Assembly (NCBI RefSeq): GCF_011927635.1
Contig: NZ_JAATJB010000003.1
Coordinates: forward strand, 310,001-374,000
DNA: 64,000 nt
DNA from: Sphingomonas trueperi
Lineage (GTDB): Bacteria; Pseudomonadota; Alphaproteobacteria; Sphingomonadales; Sphingomonadaceae
Direction: 5' to 3'
The notes under the pieces are model-generated. The model did not search any database. It saw only the letters and a list, made by a program, of their open reading frames with translations, and was not told the origin of the DNA. Positions 48,054-57,237 of the stretch are shown here, in pieces. Position numbers and translations under genes: made by a program. How positions within the stretch are numbered: the first letter of the stretch is position 1; every line of letters starts with the position of its first letter.

Positions 48054-49211
48054 TCAGTTCCTTGCAGGTACCCGTACGGTTGCGACAGCCTGCGCCGCCA
48101 TGCCCTCGCCGCGGCCGGTGAAGCCCAGGCGTTCGGTGGTGGTGGCCTTGACGCTCACCTGTCCCGGATCGAGACCGAGGATCGCCGCGATCGAGGCGCG
48201 GATCGCCTCGCGGTGCGGGCCGATCTTGGGCGCCTCGCAGATCAGGGTCACGTCGATGAAATCGAGGATACCGCCTTCTGCTGCGACCAGCGAGGCGGCA
48301 TGTTCGAGGAAGCGGGCGGAGGCCGCCCCCCGCCATTGCGGGTCGCTGGGCGGGAAATGCATGCCGATGTCGCCCGCGCCGATCGTGCCGAGCAGTGCAT
48401 CGGTGATCGCGTGGAGCGCGACATCGGCGTCGCTATGGCCCCACAGGCCCTTGCTGTGCGGAATGCGCACGCCGCCGAGCCACAGTGCCTCGCCCTCGGC
48501 GAAGCGGTGCACGTCGTATCCGGTGGCGGTGCGGACGCGCATCGCGGCGGCCAGCCGCGTCTCGGCGGCGGCGAAATCGGCGGGGTGGGTGATCTTTTCG
48601 AGCATCTGGTCTCCGGGGACGAGGGCGACCTGGCCGCCGAACGCGCGCAGCATCTGGGCGTCGTCGGTCGCCTCCTGCTCGGCGGGCCAGCGGCGGTGCG
48701 CATCGAGAATGGCGTCGAAGGAAAAGGCCTGCGGGGTCTGGACACGGTATAGATCGTCGCGCGGGACGGTGTCGCCGATCCGCGCGCCTTCGCCGCGTAC
48801 CAGCGTGTCGGCGACGGGGAGGGCGGGAATTGCGCCGCCCTCGGCGTCCAGGCTGGTGAGCAGGTCGTCGATCACCCGTGCCGGCAGGAAGGGCCGGGCG
48901 GCATCGTGGATCAGGACATGGGTGAAGCCACCGGCGAGCAGCGCCTCCAGCCCGTTCCGCACCGACTCGCGCCGGGTGGCGCCGCCCGTGACGAAGGGCG
49001 TGGTGCCCAGTGCGGCTTCGAGCAACGCCTCCTGGCCCTCGCCGATCACGGTCAGTACCGCGCCGATCTTGGGATGGCTGCTCAGCGCGTGATGGGCATA
49101 GGCGAGCAGCGGCTTGCCGCCGAGCAGGGCATATTGCTTGGGCACGCTGCCCCCGGCGCGGGTGCCGCTGCCGGCGGCGACGAGGATGGCGGCGGTCCTG
49201 AACGCGGTCAT
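48054..49211 (-). CDS. ispDF: Bifunctional IspD/IspF (MEP cytidylyltransferase and MEcPP synthase)
   Basis: This 385-residue fusion does two non-consecutive steps of the MEP isoprenoid pathway. The IspD part (about 1-225) has AAILVAAGSGTRAGGSVPKQ and IHDAARPFLPARVI. The IspF part (about 228-385) has GYDVHRFAEGEALWLGGV, GLWGHSDADVALHAITDALL and KATTTERLGFTGRGEG, with Asp/His zinc ligands. IspDF fusions are typical of alphaproteobacteria. The ATG at 49211 begins the IspD fold. It lies 39 bp upstream of the cinA start on the same strand, so both may be co-transcribed. Confidence 0.95.
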   Translation of the reverse strand: MTAFRTAAILVAAGSGTRAGGSVPKQYALLGGKPLLAYAHHALSSHPKIGAVLTVIGEGQEALLEAALGTTPFVTGGATRRESVRNGLEALLAGGFTHVLIHDAARPFLPARVIDDLLTSLDAEGGAIPALPVADTLVRGEGARIGDTVPRDDLYRVQTPQAFSFDAILDAHRRWPAEQEATDDAQMLRAFGGQVALVPGDQMLEKITHPADFAAAETRLAAAMRVRTATGYDVHRFAEGEALWLGGVRIPHSKGLWGHSDADVALHAITDALLGTIGAGDIGMHFPPSDPQWRGAASARFLEHAASLVAAEGGILDFIDVTLICEAPKIGPHREAIRASIAAILGLDPGQVSVKATTTERLGFTGRGEGMAAQAVATVRVPARN

Positions 49212-49356
49212 GGCGGAGCGCCTAGCGAAGTTTGCGGGGCAGCGGTAGGGCCGCCGAGGGCCAGGCAATGCTATGTCACGGCCGCATGGATTTCCGCGAC
49301 CTTGCCCTTCGCGCTCGGGATCGCTACATCACCTGCCTGATTTTCAGGCAGAATTG

Positions 49357-50355
49357 ATGCGCGAACTCGCCCCCATCCAGATCGGCCCCGTGACGGTCGA
49401 AGCCCCGGTGCTGCTCGCGCCGATGACCGGCGTTACCGACCTGCCGTTCCGGCGCGCGGTGCGGCGCTTCGGCTCGGGCCTCAATGTCACCGAGATGATC
49501 GCCAGCGCCGCCGCGATCCGCGAGACGCGCCAATCGGTGCAGAAGGCGGCCTGGGACCCGATCGAGGAGCCCGTCTCGATGCAGCTGGTCGGCTGCACGC
49601 CGCACGAGATGGCCGAAGCGGCCAAGCTCAACGAGGATCGCGGCGCCTCGATCATCGACATCAACATGGGCTGCCCGGTCCGCAAGGTGACCAATGGCGA
49701 TGCCGGCTCGGCGCTGATGCGGGATCTCGACCATGCCGGCGCGATCATCCGCGCCTGTGTCGATGCGGTGAAGGCGCCGGTGACGGTCAAGATGCGGATG
49801 GGTTGGGATCTCGACAGCCTAAACGCACCCGACCTGGCCAGGATCGCGCAGGATCTCGGCGCCAAGCTGGTGACGGTCCATGGCCGCACCCGCAACCAGA
49901 TGTATCGCGGCTCGGCCGACTGGCGCTTCGTGCGCCGGGTGAAGGACGCGGTCTCGATCCCGGTGATCGTCAACGGCGACATCTGCTCCGTGGCCGATGC
50001 GCGCGAGGCGCTGGCCCAGTCGGGTGCGGACGGCGTGATGATCGGCCGCGGCGCCTATGGCAAGCCGTGGATCCTCCGCCAGGTAATGGACGCGCTGACC
50101 GGCAAGGGGGACAAGCCCGAACCGTCGATCGAAGAACAATATCGCGTGATCACCGAGCATTATGTCGAGACCCTCGGGCATTACGGCAACGAGGTCGGCG
50201 TCAACATGATGCGCAAGCATCTCGGCTGGTACACCAAGGGGCTGCACGGCTCGGCCGAGTTCCGCAACAAGGTGAACCAGGTCGTCGATCCGGTGAAGGT
50301 GCTCGACATGCTGGCGGAGTTCTACGAGCCGTGGCTTTCCCGCGCGGCGGCCTGA
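49357..50355 (+). CDS. dusB: tRNA-dihydrouridine synthase DusB
   Basis: This 332-residue flavoenzyme reduces uridines in tRNA D-loops. The FMN-binding start [20 protein letters not shown], the catalytic cysteine in [20 protein letters not shown] near residue 110, and [14 protein letters not shown] near 170 are family marks. A C-terminal helical domain follows. It is the first gene of the dusB-ntrBC-ntrYX block that is well known in alphaproteobacteria. The start at 49357 begins the barrel; the frame is open back to 49273. Its end overlaps the ntrB start by 25 bp. Confidence 0.94.
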   Translation: MRELAPIQIGPVTVEAPVLLAPMTGVTDLPFRRAVRRFGSGLNVTEMIASAAAIRETRQSVQKAAWDPIEEPVSMQLVGCTPHEMAEAAKLNEDRGASIIDINMGCPVRKVTNGDAGSALMRDLDHAGAIIRACVDAVKAPVTVKMRMGWDLDSLNAPDLARIAQDLGAKLVTVHGRTRNQMYRGSADWRFVRRVKDAVSIPVIVNGDICSVADAREALAQSGADGVMIGRGAYGKPWILRQVMDALTGKGDKPEPSIEEQYRVITEHYVETLGHYGNEVGVNMMRKHLGWYTKGLHGSAEFRNKVNQVVDPVKVLDMLAEFYEPWLSRAAA

Positions 50356-51440
50356 AGCGGTTCCGCCCGCAAACCGTCGAAGGACCAAGTTTCGCCGAAC
50401 TATTCGGCGCGCTGCCGGTAGCAGTGCTCGTGCTCGATCCCGACGGGCGCATCGCCCATGCCAATCCGGCGTGCGAGGTACTGCTCAACCATAGCGAGAC
50501 CAGCATGGTCGGCCAGCCCTATGACGCGGTGCTGCTGCCGCCCGAGGACTATGCCGATCGCCGCGACGGGCGCGGCTTCGCGGCGTTCGATGCCGAGATC
50601 GAGGCGGTGCGCGGTTCGCGGCTGCGGGTCGACTTCCTCGAAAGCCAGGTGCCGGACCATCCCGGCTGGCGGATCGTGACGCTTCACCATGCCCCCCAGG
50701 CGCGCAAGATGAACCACGGCCTCGACCGCACCGCCGGCGCCCGCGCGGCGACCGGTGCGGCGGCGATGCTTGGACACGAGATCAAGAACCCGCTTTCCGG
50801 CATCCGCGGCGCGGCCCAGCTGCTCCAGAGCGGCGGCGATCCCGAGACGAATGGCGAGCTCACCCGGCTGATCACCACCGAGGTCGATCGCATCGCCGCG
50901 CTGATCGACCGGATGCAGGATTTCACCGACACCCGTCCGCTCGATCTCGCGCCCACCAACATTTATCCGCTGCTCGACCATGGCCGCCGCGTCGCGCTGG
51001 CGGGCTTCGCGCGCGGGATCGTGATCGAGGAATGGTTCGACCCCTCGCTGCCGCCGGTGCTGGTCGATCGCGACGCGTTCCTCCAGGTGCTGATCAACCT
51101 GCTCAAGAACGCAGCCGAGGCACTCAAGGGCCTCGCCCAGCCGCGCATCATCCTGTCGACCGCCTTCCGCCACGGCATGTCGGTCAATGCCGGTCCCGGC
51201 CAGCCGCGCCGGCCGCTTCCGATCGAGATCTGCGTGATGGATAACGGCCCCGGCGCCCCCGCCGATATCGCCGAGCATTTGTTCGAGCCGTTCGTCTCGG
51301 GCAAGCCGGAGGGCAAGGGGCTGGGGCTGCCGCTCGTCGAGAAACTGGTGCGGGACATGGGCGGGATCGTCCAATATGCCCGCGAACGCGAACCGGAGGT
51401 TACGGTGTTCCGCATCCTGTTGCCGCGAGCCTCGGCATGA
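50331..51440 (+). CDS. ntrB: Nitrogen regulation sensor kinase NtrB
   Basis: This is a 369-residue soluble kinase/phosphatase that controls NtrC in response to nitrogen status through PII. The PAS domain (about 20-110) includes [20 protein letters not shown]. The H-box is [20 protein letters not shown] near residue 145, and the ATPase motifs are [31 protein letters not shown] and [18 protein letters not shown]. No ATG lies at the expected place, so I propose the GTG at 50331, within the end of dusB, with GGAG 12 bp upstream. Its stop overlaps the ntrC start by four bases. Confidence 0.93.
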   Translation: MAFPRGGLKRFRPQTVEGPSFAELFGALPVAVLVLDPDGRIAHANPACEVLLNHSETSMVGQPYDAVLLPPEDYADRRDGRGFAAFDAEIEAVRGSRLRVDFLESQVPDHPGWRIVTLHHAPQARKMNHGLDRTAGARAATGAAAMLGHEIKNPLSGIRGAAQLLQSGGDPETNGELTRLITTEVDRIAALIDRMQDFTDTRPLDLAPTNIYPLLDHGRRVALAGFARGIVIEEWFDPSLPPVLVDRDAFLQVLINLLKNAAEALKGLAQPRIILSTAFRHGMSVNAGPGQPRRPLPIEICVMDNGPGAPADIAEHLFEPFVSGKPEGKGLGLPLVEKLVRDMGGIVQYAREREPEVTVFRILLPRASA

Positions 51441-52876
51441 CGCCCGGCTCGGTTCTGGTCGTCGATGACGACGCCGCGATCCGCACCGTGGTCGCCGCCG
51501 CGCTCAAGCGCGAGGGGCACCGCGTCGCCACCGCCGCCAGTGTCGCGGAACTCCGGCGGGCGCTCACCACCGGCGTGCCCGATGTGCTGGTTACCGACGT
51601 GGTGCTGCCCGACGGCAACGGGCTCGACGTCGTCTCCGGCCTGATGGCGGAACACCCGGCGCTGCCGGTGATCGTCTTCTCGGCGCAGAACACGCTGGCG
51701 ACGGCCGTGCGCGCCACGGAAGTCGGCGCCTTCGACTATCTGCCCAAGCCGTTCGACCTCGATGCGCTGACCCATGCGGTGCAGAGCGCGATGGCGCGCG
51801 GCCGCCGCCGCCCCGCCGACCAGCCCGATGCCGAACAGGGTGGGGGACCCTCGCTGATCGGCCGCTCGCCGGCGATGCAGGAGGTGTATCGGGTGATCGC
51901 CCGCGTCGTCTCCAACGACCTCACGGTGCTGATCAGCGGCGAGTCGGGGACCGGCAAGGAGCTCGTCGCCAAGGCGATCCACGACCTCGGCCCCCGCCGC
52001 CGTGCGCCCTTCGTCGCGCTCAACATGGCGGCGATCCCGCGCGAGCTGATCGAGGCTGAGCTGTTCGGCCATGAACGCGGCGCCTTCACCGGCGCGCAGG
52101 CACGCGTCGCCGGCAAGTTCGAGCAGGCGGCCGGCGGCACGTTGTTCCTCGACGAGATCGGCGACATGCCGATGGATGCGCAGACGCGGCTGCTGCGGGT
52201 ACTCCAGTCGGGCGAGTTCACCACCGTCGGCGGCGCCCGGACGATCCGCGCCGATGTCCGCATCGTCGCCGCGACCAACAAGGATCTCGCCCAGCTGGTC
52301 CAGGTCGGCCAATTCCGCGAGGACCTGTTCTACCGGCTCAATGTCGTGCCGATCAGCCTGCCGGCCTTGCGCGAGCGCCGCCAGGACATCCCGCTGCTCG
52401 CCCGCCATTTCCTTGACCGCGCCGCCGAGGACGGGTTGCCGCGCAAGCAGCTCGACAAGGACGCGGTGGCGCTGCTCGAGACGCTCGACTGGCCGGGCAA
52501 TGTTCGCGAGCTGGAAAACCTGATGCGTCGCATCGCTGCACTCTCGCGTGACGAATGGATCGATGCCGCCGCGCTCCGCCGTGCGCTGGGCGATGGCGGC
52601 GGCGTGCTGCCGATCGCGCGTGATGCGGGCATCGAGGCGGCGATCCGGGCCCGGCTGGAGCGGATCGCGCTGGAGGAGCCGCGCTCGCTCGATGATGGCA
52701 CGCTCTACGACCGCATCATCAGCGAAGTAGAGCGCCCGCTGATCGAGATGATGCTCGCGCGCCACCAGCAGAACCAGCTGCGCGCCGCGCGGGCGCTCGG
52801 CATCAATCGCAACACACTGCGCAAGCGTCTGGATACGCTGGGGATTGCGACGCGCGGAGACGACCCGACAAGCTGA
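51437..52876 (+). CDS. ntrC: Nitrogen response regulator NtrC (sigma-54 activator)
   Basis: This is a 479-residue activator. The receiver (1-120) has VLVVDDDAAIRTVV and the phospho-Asp in VTDVVLPDGNG. The AAA+ domain has Walker A ISGESGTGKELVAKAI near residue 168, the sigma-54 contact GAFTGA in FGHERGAFTGAQAR near 213, and Walker B FLDEIGDMPMDAQTRLLR near 236. The Fis-type HTH ends the protein (RAARALGINRNTLRKRLDTL). The intact GAFTGA contrasts with NtrX below. It is coupled to ntrB and followed by a 94-bp gap before ntrY. Confidence 0.96.
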   Translation: MTPGSVLVVDDDAAIRTVVAAALKREGHRVATAASVAELRRALTTGVPDVLVTDVVLPDGNGLDVVSGLMAEHPALPVIVFSAQNTLATAVRATEVGAFDYLPKPFDLDALTHAVQSAMARGRRRPADQPDAEQGGGPSLIGRSPAMQEVYRVIARVVSNDLTVLISGESGTGKELVAKAIHDLGPRRRAPFVALNMAAIPRELIEAELFGHERGAFTGAQARVAGKFEQAAGGTLFLDEIGDMPMDAQTRLLRVLQSGEFTTVGGARTIRADVRIVAATNKDLAQLVQVGQFREDLFYRLNVVPISLPALRERRQDIPLLARHFLDRAAEDGLPRKQLDKDAVALLETLDWPGNVRELENLMRRIAALSRDEWIDAAALRRALGDGGGVLPIARDAGIEAAIRARLERIALEEPRSLDDGTLYDRIISEVERPLIEMMLARHQQNQLRAARALGINRNTLRKRLDTLGIATRGDDPTS

Positions 52877-52954
52877 AGACACGCAATCTGCGGCGGACCG
52901 ATGCCTATGGGTGACAAATCCGCAATATTATGTGTTCTTTTGGCCACAATCCCC

Positions 52955-52962
52955 GTGTACAC
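52955..52962. promoter_or_regulatory. GTGTACAC palindrome upstream of ntrY
   Basis: This perfect 8-bp palindrome is flanked by CCCC on the left and AGGGGG on the right, giving a longer near-palindrome that ends at the ntrY Shine-Dalgarno. The 94-bp ntrC-ntrY gap also holds an A/T-rich stretch (about 52917-52945) that may be a promoter for ntrYX. It may be an operator or a translational control element. Confidence 0.35.
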
Positions 52963-52970
52963 AGGGGGCA

Positions 52971-55238
52971 ATGGTCGCCGTAGCTCCAACGAGTCTCGAT
53001 AGCCCTGAAGATTGGTCGCGCCCCGGACGGGCGTTTCGGCTGGTCGAAATGCTGGTGGTCGCGCTGGCCGTGGCTACCCCGGTGATCACCTACTGGTTCG
53101 TTCGCCAGCACTCCAACCAGCAGCTGTTCAGCCCAGGCGTCGCGGCTGCGCTGCTGCTCGTCAATCTCCTCCCCTATGTGGCGCTGATCGTGCTGATCGG
53201 GCGGCGGATCGCGCTCAAGCGCACTTCTCGGTCGGCGTTGGCGGGGGGCGGGCGGCTGCACGTGCGGCTGGTCGCGGTATTCTCACTGATGGCCAGCGTG
53301 CCGATCGTGCTGGCGGTGATCGCCGCCTCGATCATGTTCCAGTCGGGTATCCAGCTCTGGGGATCTGAGCGCGCGCGCGCGGCCCTTACCTCCACCCAGG
53401 CGCTCGCCAACGAGGGCAAGTCGCTGGTGATCCAGCGTTGGAAGAGCGAGGCGCGGCAGATGGTGAGCGACATGCTCGAAACCGCGCCCAAGGTGCCCGA
53501 GCGCTCCGCCGTGTTCGAGGACTGGTTCCTACGCCAGACCTATTTCCGCCAGTTCTTCCAGTCGGTGCTGTTCCGCGTGATCGACGGCAAGCGGGTCGAG
53601 GCGCTCTATGCCTATGAGGCGCCCTCCGCGCCGACCTTCACCCGCCGCGTCTCGGGCAAGGTGCTCAAGGTGCTGCGGGACGAGGACAGCTATATCAACT
53701 ACGACTCCGAGGTCGTGTGGGTGGTGACGCCGGTCGACCGCTCGGCGAACCTGTTTCTCTATGTCGCCACCCCGAACAATGTCGACTTTCTCAACCGCCA
53801 GAACCTCGCGTCGGATCGTATCGGGCACGAATATACCGCGCTGATCGCCCGCTCGCGTTCACTCCAGCTCCAGTTCAACGCGGTGTTGTTCGGCGTCGCG
53901 CTGCTGATCGTCGGCATCGCCACCTGGATCGCGCTGGCGGTGGCGGACCGGCTGGTTCGCCCGGTCGACCAGCTCGTCCAGGCGGCAGGGCAGGTGGCGG
54001 ATGGCGACCTCAGCGCGCGGGTGCCCACGCCGGAGCGGATCGACGAGATCGCCACGCTCGGCATCGCCTTCAACAGCATGACCGAGCGGCTGCAGGACCA
54101 GACCAACGCGCTGGTCACCGCCAATGCCCAGCTCGACAGCCGCCGTGCGCTGATCGAGGCGGTGATGTCGGGCGTGTCGGCGGGGGTGATCGCGATCGGT
54201 GGCGACCACCGCGTGCGGCTGATCAACGCCTCGGCGATTGCGCTGCTACGCCATGCCGCCGAGCAACCGGTCGGCCAGCCGCTGGAGGCGCTCGCCCCCG
54301 AGCTCGAGACGATGCTGGCCAGCGGCGAGCGCGAGGGGATCGTGCAGATCGCCAGCGGCGGCGAGGCGCGGACGCTGGCGGTGAAGGTCACCACCGACGA
54401 GGGCGGCCAGGTGCTGACCTTCGACGACATCACCCAGCAACTCAACGACCAGCGCCGCGCCGCCTGGGCCGACGTCGCCCGCCGCATCGCGCACGAGATC
54501 AAGAACCCGCTCACCCCGATCCAGCTCGCCGCCGAACGGCTCCAGCGTCGCTATGGCAAGCAGGTCGACCAGAGCGACGGCGTGTTCGCGCGGCTGACCG
54601 AGACGATCGTCCGCCAGGTCGGCGACCTGCGGCGGATGGTCGACGAGTTCTCGTCCTTCGCGCGGATGCCCAAGCCGATGTTCCGGCGCGAGTCGCTGCT
54701 CGACATCGCCCGCCAGGCGATGTTCCTGCACGAGGTCGCGCACCCGGCGCTGCGCTTCACCCTCGACGCCCCCGATCCGGCGCCCACGCTGGTGTGCGAC
54801 CGCCGCCAGATCGGCCAGGCGCTGACCAATGTCGTCAAGAACGCCGTGGAAGCGATCGAGGCGCGCAACGAGGCGGCCGGGGAGGGGGCGGATCTGCCGC
54901 AGGGCGAGGTGCATCTCACCATCCAGCCCGAGGCCGACGACAAGCTGGTCCTCACCCTCGCCGACAACGGCGTCGGCCTGCCGGTCGAGCGCGACCGGAT
55001 CGTCGAACCCTATATGACGACGCGCAGCCGGGGCACCGGCCTGGGCCTCGCCATCGTCAAGAAGATCGTCGAAGAACATTGCGGCACGATCGGCTTTGCC
55101 GACCGCCCCGGCGGCGGCACCTGCGTGACGCTGTGCTTCGATACCGCGATGCTTGCCAGCGTCGCACTCACGGAGACGCCGGACAACGCGAAAGACGCGC
55201 GCCCGGCCATGCTCACCCGGATCGGAAGCAGAACATGA
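52971..55238 (+). CDS. ntrY: Membrane sensor histidine kinase NtrY
   Basis: This 755-residue kinase partners NtrX and responds to nitrogen, redox or envelope signals in other alphaproteobacteria. N-terminal transmembrane helices include LVEMLVVALAVATPVITYWF, VAAALLLVNLLPYVALIVLI and VRLVAVFSLMASVPIVLAVI, followed by a periplasmic sensor. Another helix lies near 300-322. A HAMP domain (RLVRPVDQLVQAAGQVADGD), a PAS domain near 400, the H-box ARRIAHEIKNPLTPIQLAAE near 505 and ATPase motifs NVVKNAVEAIEARN and GTGLGLAIVKKIVEEHCG follow. The start at 52971 has AGGGGGC upstream; its stop overlaps ntrX by four bases. Confidence 0.95.
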   Translation: MVAVAPTSLDSPEDWSRPGRAFRLVEMLVVALAVATPVITYWFVRQHSNQQLFSPGVAAALLLVNLLPYVALIVLIGRRIALKRTSRSALAGGGRLHVRLVAVFSLMASVPIVLAVIAASIMFQSGIQLWGSERARAALTSTQALANEGKSLVIQRWKSEARQMVSDMLETAPKVPERSAVFEDWFLRQTYFRQFFQSVLFRVIDGKRVEALYAYEAPSAPTFTRRVSGKVLKVLRDEDSYINYDSEVVWVVTPVDRSANLFLYVATPNNVDFLNRQNLASDRIGHEYTALIARSRSLQLQFNAVLFGVALLIVGIATWIALAVADRLVRPVDQLVQAAGQVADGDLSARVPTPERIDEIATLGIAFNSMTERLQDQTNALVTANAQLDSRRALIEAVMSGVSAGVIAIGGDHRVRLINASAIALLRHAAEQPVGQPLEALAPELETMLASGEREGIVQIASGGEARTLAVKVTTDEGGQVLTFDDITQQLNDQRRAAWADVARRIAHEIKNPLTPIQLAAERLQRRYGKQVDQSDGVFARLTETIVRQVGDLRRMVDEFSSFARMPKPMFRRESLLDIARQAMFLHEVAHPALRFTLDAPDPAPTLVCDRRQIGQALTNVVKNAVEAIEARNEAAGEGADLPQGEVHLTIQPEADDKLVLTLADNGVGLPVERDRIVEPYMTTRSRGTGLGLAIVKKIVEEHCGTIGFADRPGGGTCVTLCFDTAMLASVALTETPDNAKDARPAMLTRIGSRT

Positions 55239-56614
55239 GCCTGGACATTCTCGTCGTGGACGACGAGCGCGACATCCGCGAACTGGTAGCCGGCGTGCTG
55301 GAGGACGAGGGGTACGCCACCCGCAACGCTGCCGACAGCGATTCGGCGCTCGAGGCGATCGCCGAGCGCCGGCCAAGCCTGGTGTTGCTCGATGTGTGGC
55401 TGCAGGGCTCGCGGCTCGATGGACTGGAACTACTCGACGAGATCAAGCGGCGCGATCCCTCGATCCCGGTGCTGGTGATCTCGGGCCATGGCAATCTCGA
55501 TACTGCGGTGGCGGCGATCCGCCGCGGGGCCTCCGACTTCATCGAGAAGCCGTTCGAGGCCGAGCGGCTGCTGCTGATGGTTGCCCGCGCGACCGAGACC
55601 GAGCGACTCCGCCGCGAAGTCGCGTCGCTGCGGGCGGTGACAGGGCGGGGGACCGACCTGCAGGGCACGTCGACCGCTATCAATACGGTGCGCGCCACCC
55701 TCAAGCGCGTCGCCTCGACCGGCAGCCGCGTGCTCATCACCGGCGGCGCGGGCGTGGGCAAGGAAGTCGCGGCAAGGCTGCTCCATGGCTGGAGCCAGCG
55801 CGCCGACGCCCCCTTCGTGGTCGTCAGCGCCGCGCGAATGACCCCCGAGCGCGTCGACGAGGAGCTGTTCGGCGTCGAGGAGAGTGGCGACCTCGTGCGG
55901 CCCGGCCTGCTCGAACAGGCGCATGGCGGTACGCTGTTCCTCGACGAGATCGCCGACATGCCGGTTGCGACCCAGGCGCGGATCCTGCGCGTGCTGACGG
56001 ACCAGAGCTTCAGCCGTGTCGGCGGCACCCGTGTGGTGAAGGTGGACGTGCGCGTGGTCTCCGCCACCGCGCGCGACCTGATGGCGGAGATCGCCGCGGG
56101 GCGTTTCCGCGAAGACCTCTATTACCGGCTCAACGTGGTGCCGGTGCCGATCCCTGCGCTGACCGATCGCCGCGAGGACATCCCCGCACTGGTCGAGCAT
56201 TATGTCGCCCATTATGCCTCCGAGCGCCGCGTGCCGACTCCGGAGATCGCGGCCGATGCGATGGTCGCGCTGCAGAGCTATGACTGGCCGGGCAATGTCC
56301 GCCAGCTGCGTAACGTCGTCGAGCGCACCGTGATCCTCGCTCCGGGCGACCGGATCGGGCGGATCGACGTCGACCTGCTGCCCCCCGAGGTGCTGGGCCG
56401 CCAGAACGACGGCGGCAGCGGCATGGCCTCCAACGCAATCATGGGTGCCCCGCTCAAGGAAGCGCGCGAGAGCTTCGAGCGCGAATATCTGCGCGTCCAG
56501 ATCCGCCGCTTCTCGGGCAACATTTCCCGCACGGCGAGCTTCATCGGGATGGAGCGCTCGGCCCTGCACCGCAAGCTCAAGCTGCTCGGCATCACCGACG
56601 CGCGGGAGGATTGA
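55235..56614 (+). CDS. ntrX: Response regulator NtrX, lacking the sigma-54 GAFTGA motif
   Basis: This 459-residue NtrC-family protein has a receiver ([20 protein letters not shown], phospho-Asp in [15 protein letters not shown]). An AAA+ domain follows with a divergent Walker A ([16 protein letters not shown]), and Walker B is [19 protein letters not shown] Fis-type HTH ends it ([20 protein letters not shown]). Where NtrC has GAFTGA the sequence reads [19 protein letters not shown], so the sigma-54 contact loop is missing. It therefore probably regulates by another route, as proposed for NtrX of other alphaproteobacteria. The ATG at 55235 overlaps the ntrY stop. Confidence 0.95.
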   Translation: MSLDILVVDDERDIRELVAGVLEDEGYATRNAADSDSALEAIAERRPSLVLLDVWLQGSRLDGLELLDEIKRRDPSIPVLVISGHGNLDTAVAAIRRGASDFIEKPFEAERLLLMVARATETERLRREVASLRAVTGRGTDLQGTSTAINTVRATLKRVASTGSRVLITGGAGVGKEVAARLLHGWSQRADAPFVVVSAARMTPERVDEELFGVEESGDLVRPGLLEQAHGGTLFLDEIADMPVATQARILRVLTDQSFSRVGGTRVVKVDVRVVSATARDLMAEIAAGRFREDLYYRLNVVPVPIPALTDRREDIPALVEHYVAHYASERRVPTPEIAADAMVALQSYDWPGNVRQLRNVVERTVILAPGDRIGRIDVDLLPPEVLGRQNDGGSGMASNAIMGAPLKEARESFEREYLRVQIRRFSGNISRTASFIGMERSALHRKLKLLGITDARED

Positions 56615-56700
56615 GCCGCTATGGACGGAAGCGTGCGAAGCCCCTAGATTGGATCCCGGCGCCGGGGTGGCGCCGACCCTGACGCCGGGAACGGCGCACC

Positions 56701-56716
56701 GCGGGACAAATCCCGC
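56701..56716 (+). promoter_or_regulatory. Hairpin in the hfq leader
   Basis: GCGGGA and TCCCGC pair across CAAA (6-bp stem), 22 bp upstream of the hfq start and just ahead of the purine-rich AATAAATGGAG ribosome site. The stem is not followed by Ts. It may affect hfq translation, which Hfq itself represses in E. coli; a link here is speculative. The 124-bp gap after ntrX shows nothing else clear. Confidence 0.3.
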
Positions 56717-56738
56717 CAAGAATAAATGGAGCCACCAT

Positions 56739-57230
56739 ATGGCAGAGAAGCAGACTTCGCTTCAGGACCTGTTCCTCAACTCACTGCGCCGGTCGAAGAC
56801 GCCGGTGACGATGTTCCTCGTCAAGGGCGTCAAGCTCCAGGGGATCGTTACCTGGTTCGATAATTTTTCGGTGCTGCTCCGCCGCGACGGCCAGTCGCAG
56901 CTGATCTACAAGCATGCCATTTCCACCATCATGCCCTCGGGCCCGATGGACCTTGCCGCGCTGCTCACGGCGGCGGGCGAGTATCAGCACAAGAACCCGG
57001 TGCTGCAGGAAATCTTCCTGAATGCGGTTCGCAAGCAGCAGGAAAACGTCACCATGTTCCTGGTGAACGGGGTGATGCTGCAAGGGCAGATCGCCGCGTT
57101 CGACCTGTTCTGCATGCTGCTCCAGCGTGAGGGCATGGCCCAGCTGGTCTACAAGCATGCGGTTTCCACCGTGCAGCCCGCGCACCCGCTGAACCTCGCC
57201 GAGGAAACCAACGGCGGCGACGAGGATTGA
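56739..57230 (+). CDS. hfq: Tandem-duplicated Hfq RNA chaperone
   Basis: This 163-residue protein contains two full Hfq/Sm domains in one chain; ordinary Hfq has one domain and about 80-100 residues. Copy 1 (about 7-66) runs [20 protein letters not shown] to [10 protein letters not shown]. Copy 2 (about 88-147) runs [20 protein letters not shown] to [10 protein letters not shown]. Both keep Gln of the LQ(D/E) start, the KLQG/MLQG Sm1 motif and YKH (57-59, 138-140). Copy 1 has an RR rim patch and copy 2 has RK. A 20-residue linker joins them. A hexameric ring could be built from three chains (inference). I recall similar double Hfq proteins reported for Novosphingobium. It lies between ntrX and hflX, as in other alphaproteobacteria. 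Confidence 0.95.
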   Translation: MAEKQTSLQDLFLNSLRRSKTPVTMFLVKGVKLQGIVTWFDNFSVLLRRDGQSQLIYKHAISTIMPSGPMDLAALLTAAGEYQHKNPVLQEIFLNAVRKQQENVTMFLVNGVMLQGQIAAFDLFCMLLQREGMAQLVYKHAVSTVQPAHPLNLAEETNGGDED

Positions 57231-57237
57231 TCCTCGC

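Noticed and set aside
53717..55234. Long upstream extension of the ntrX frame
   Set aside because: It overlaps ntrY in another frame and is Arg/Pro-rich; the receiver domain of NtrX starts at 55235 with a coupled ATG.
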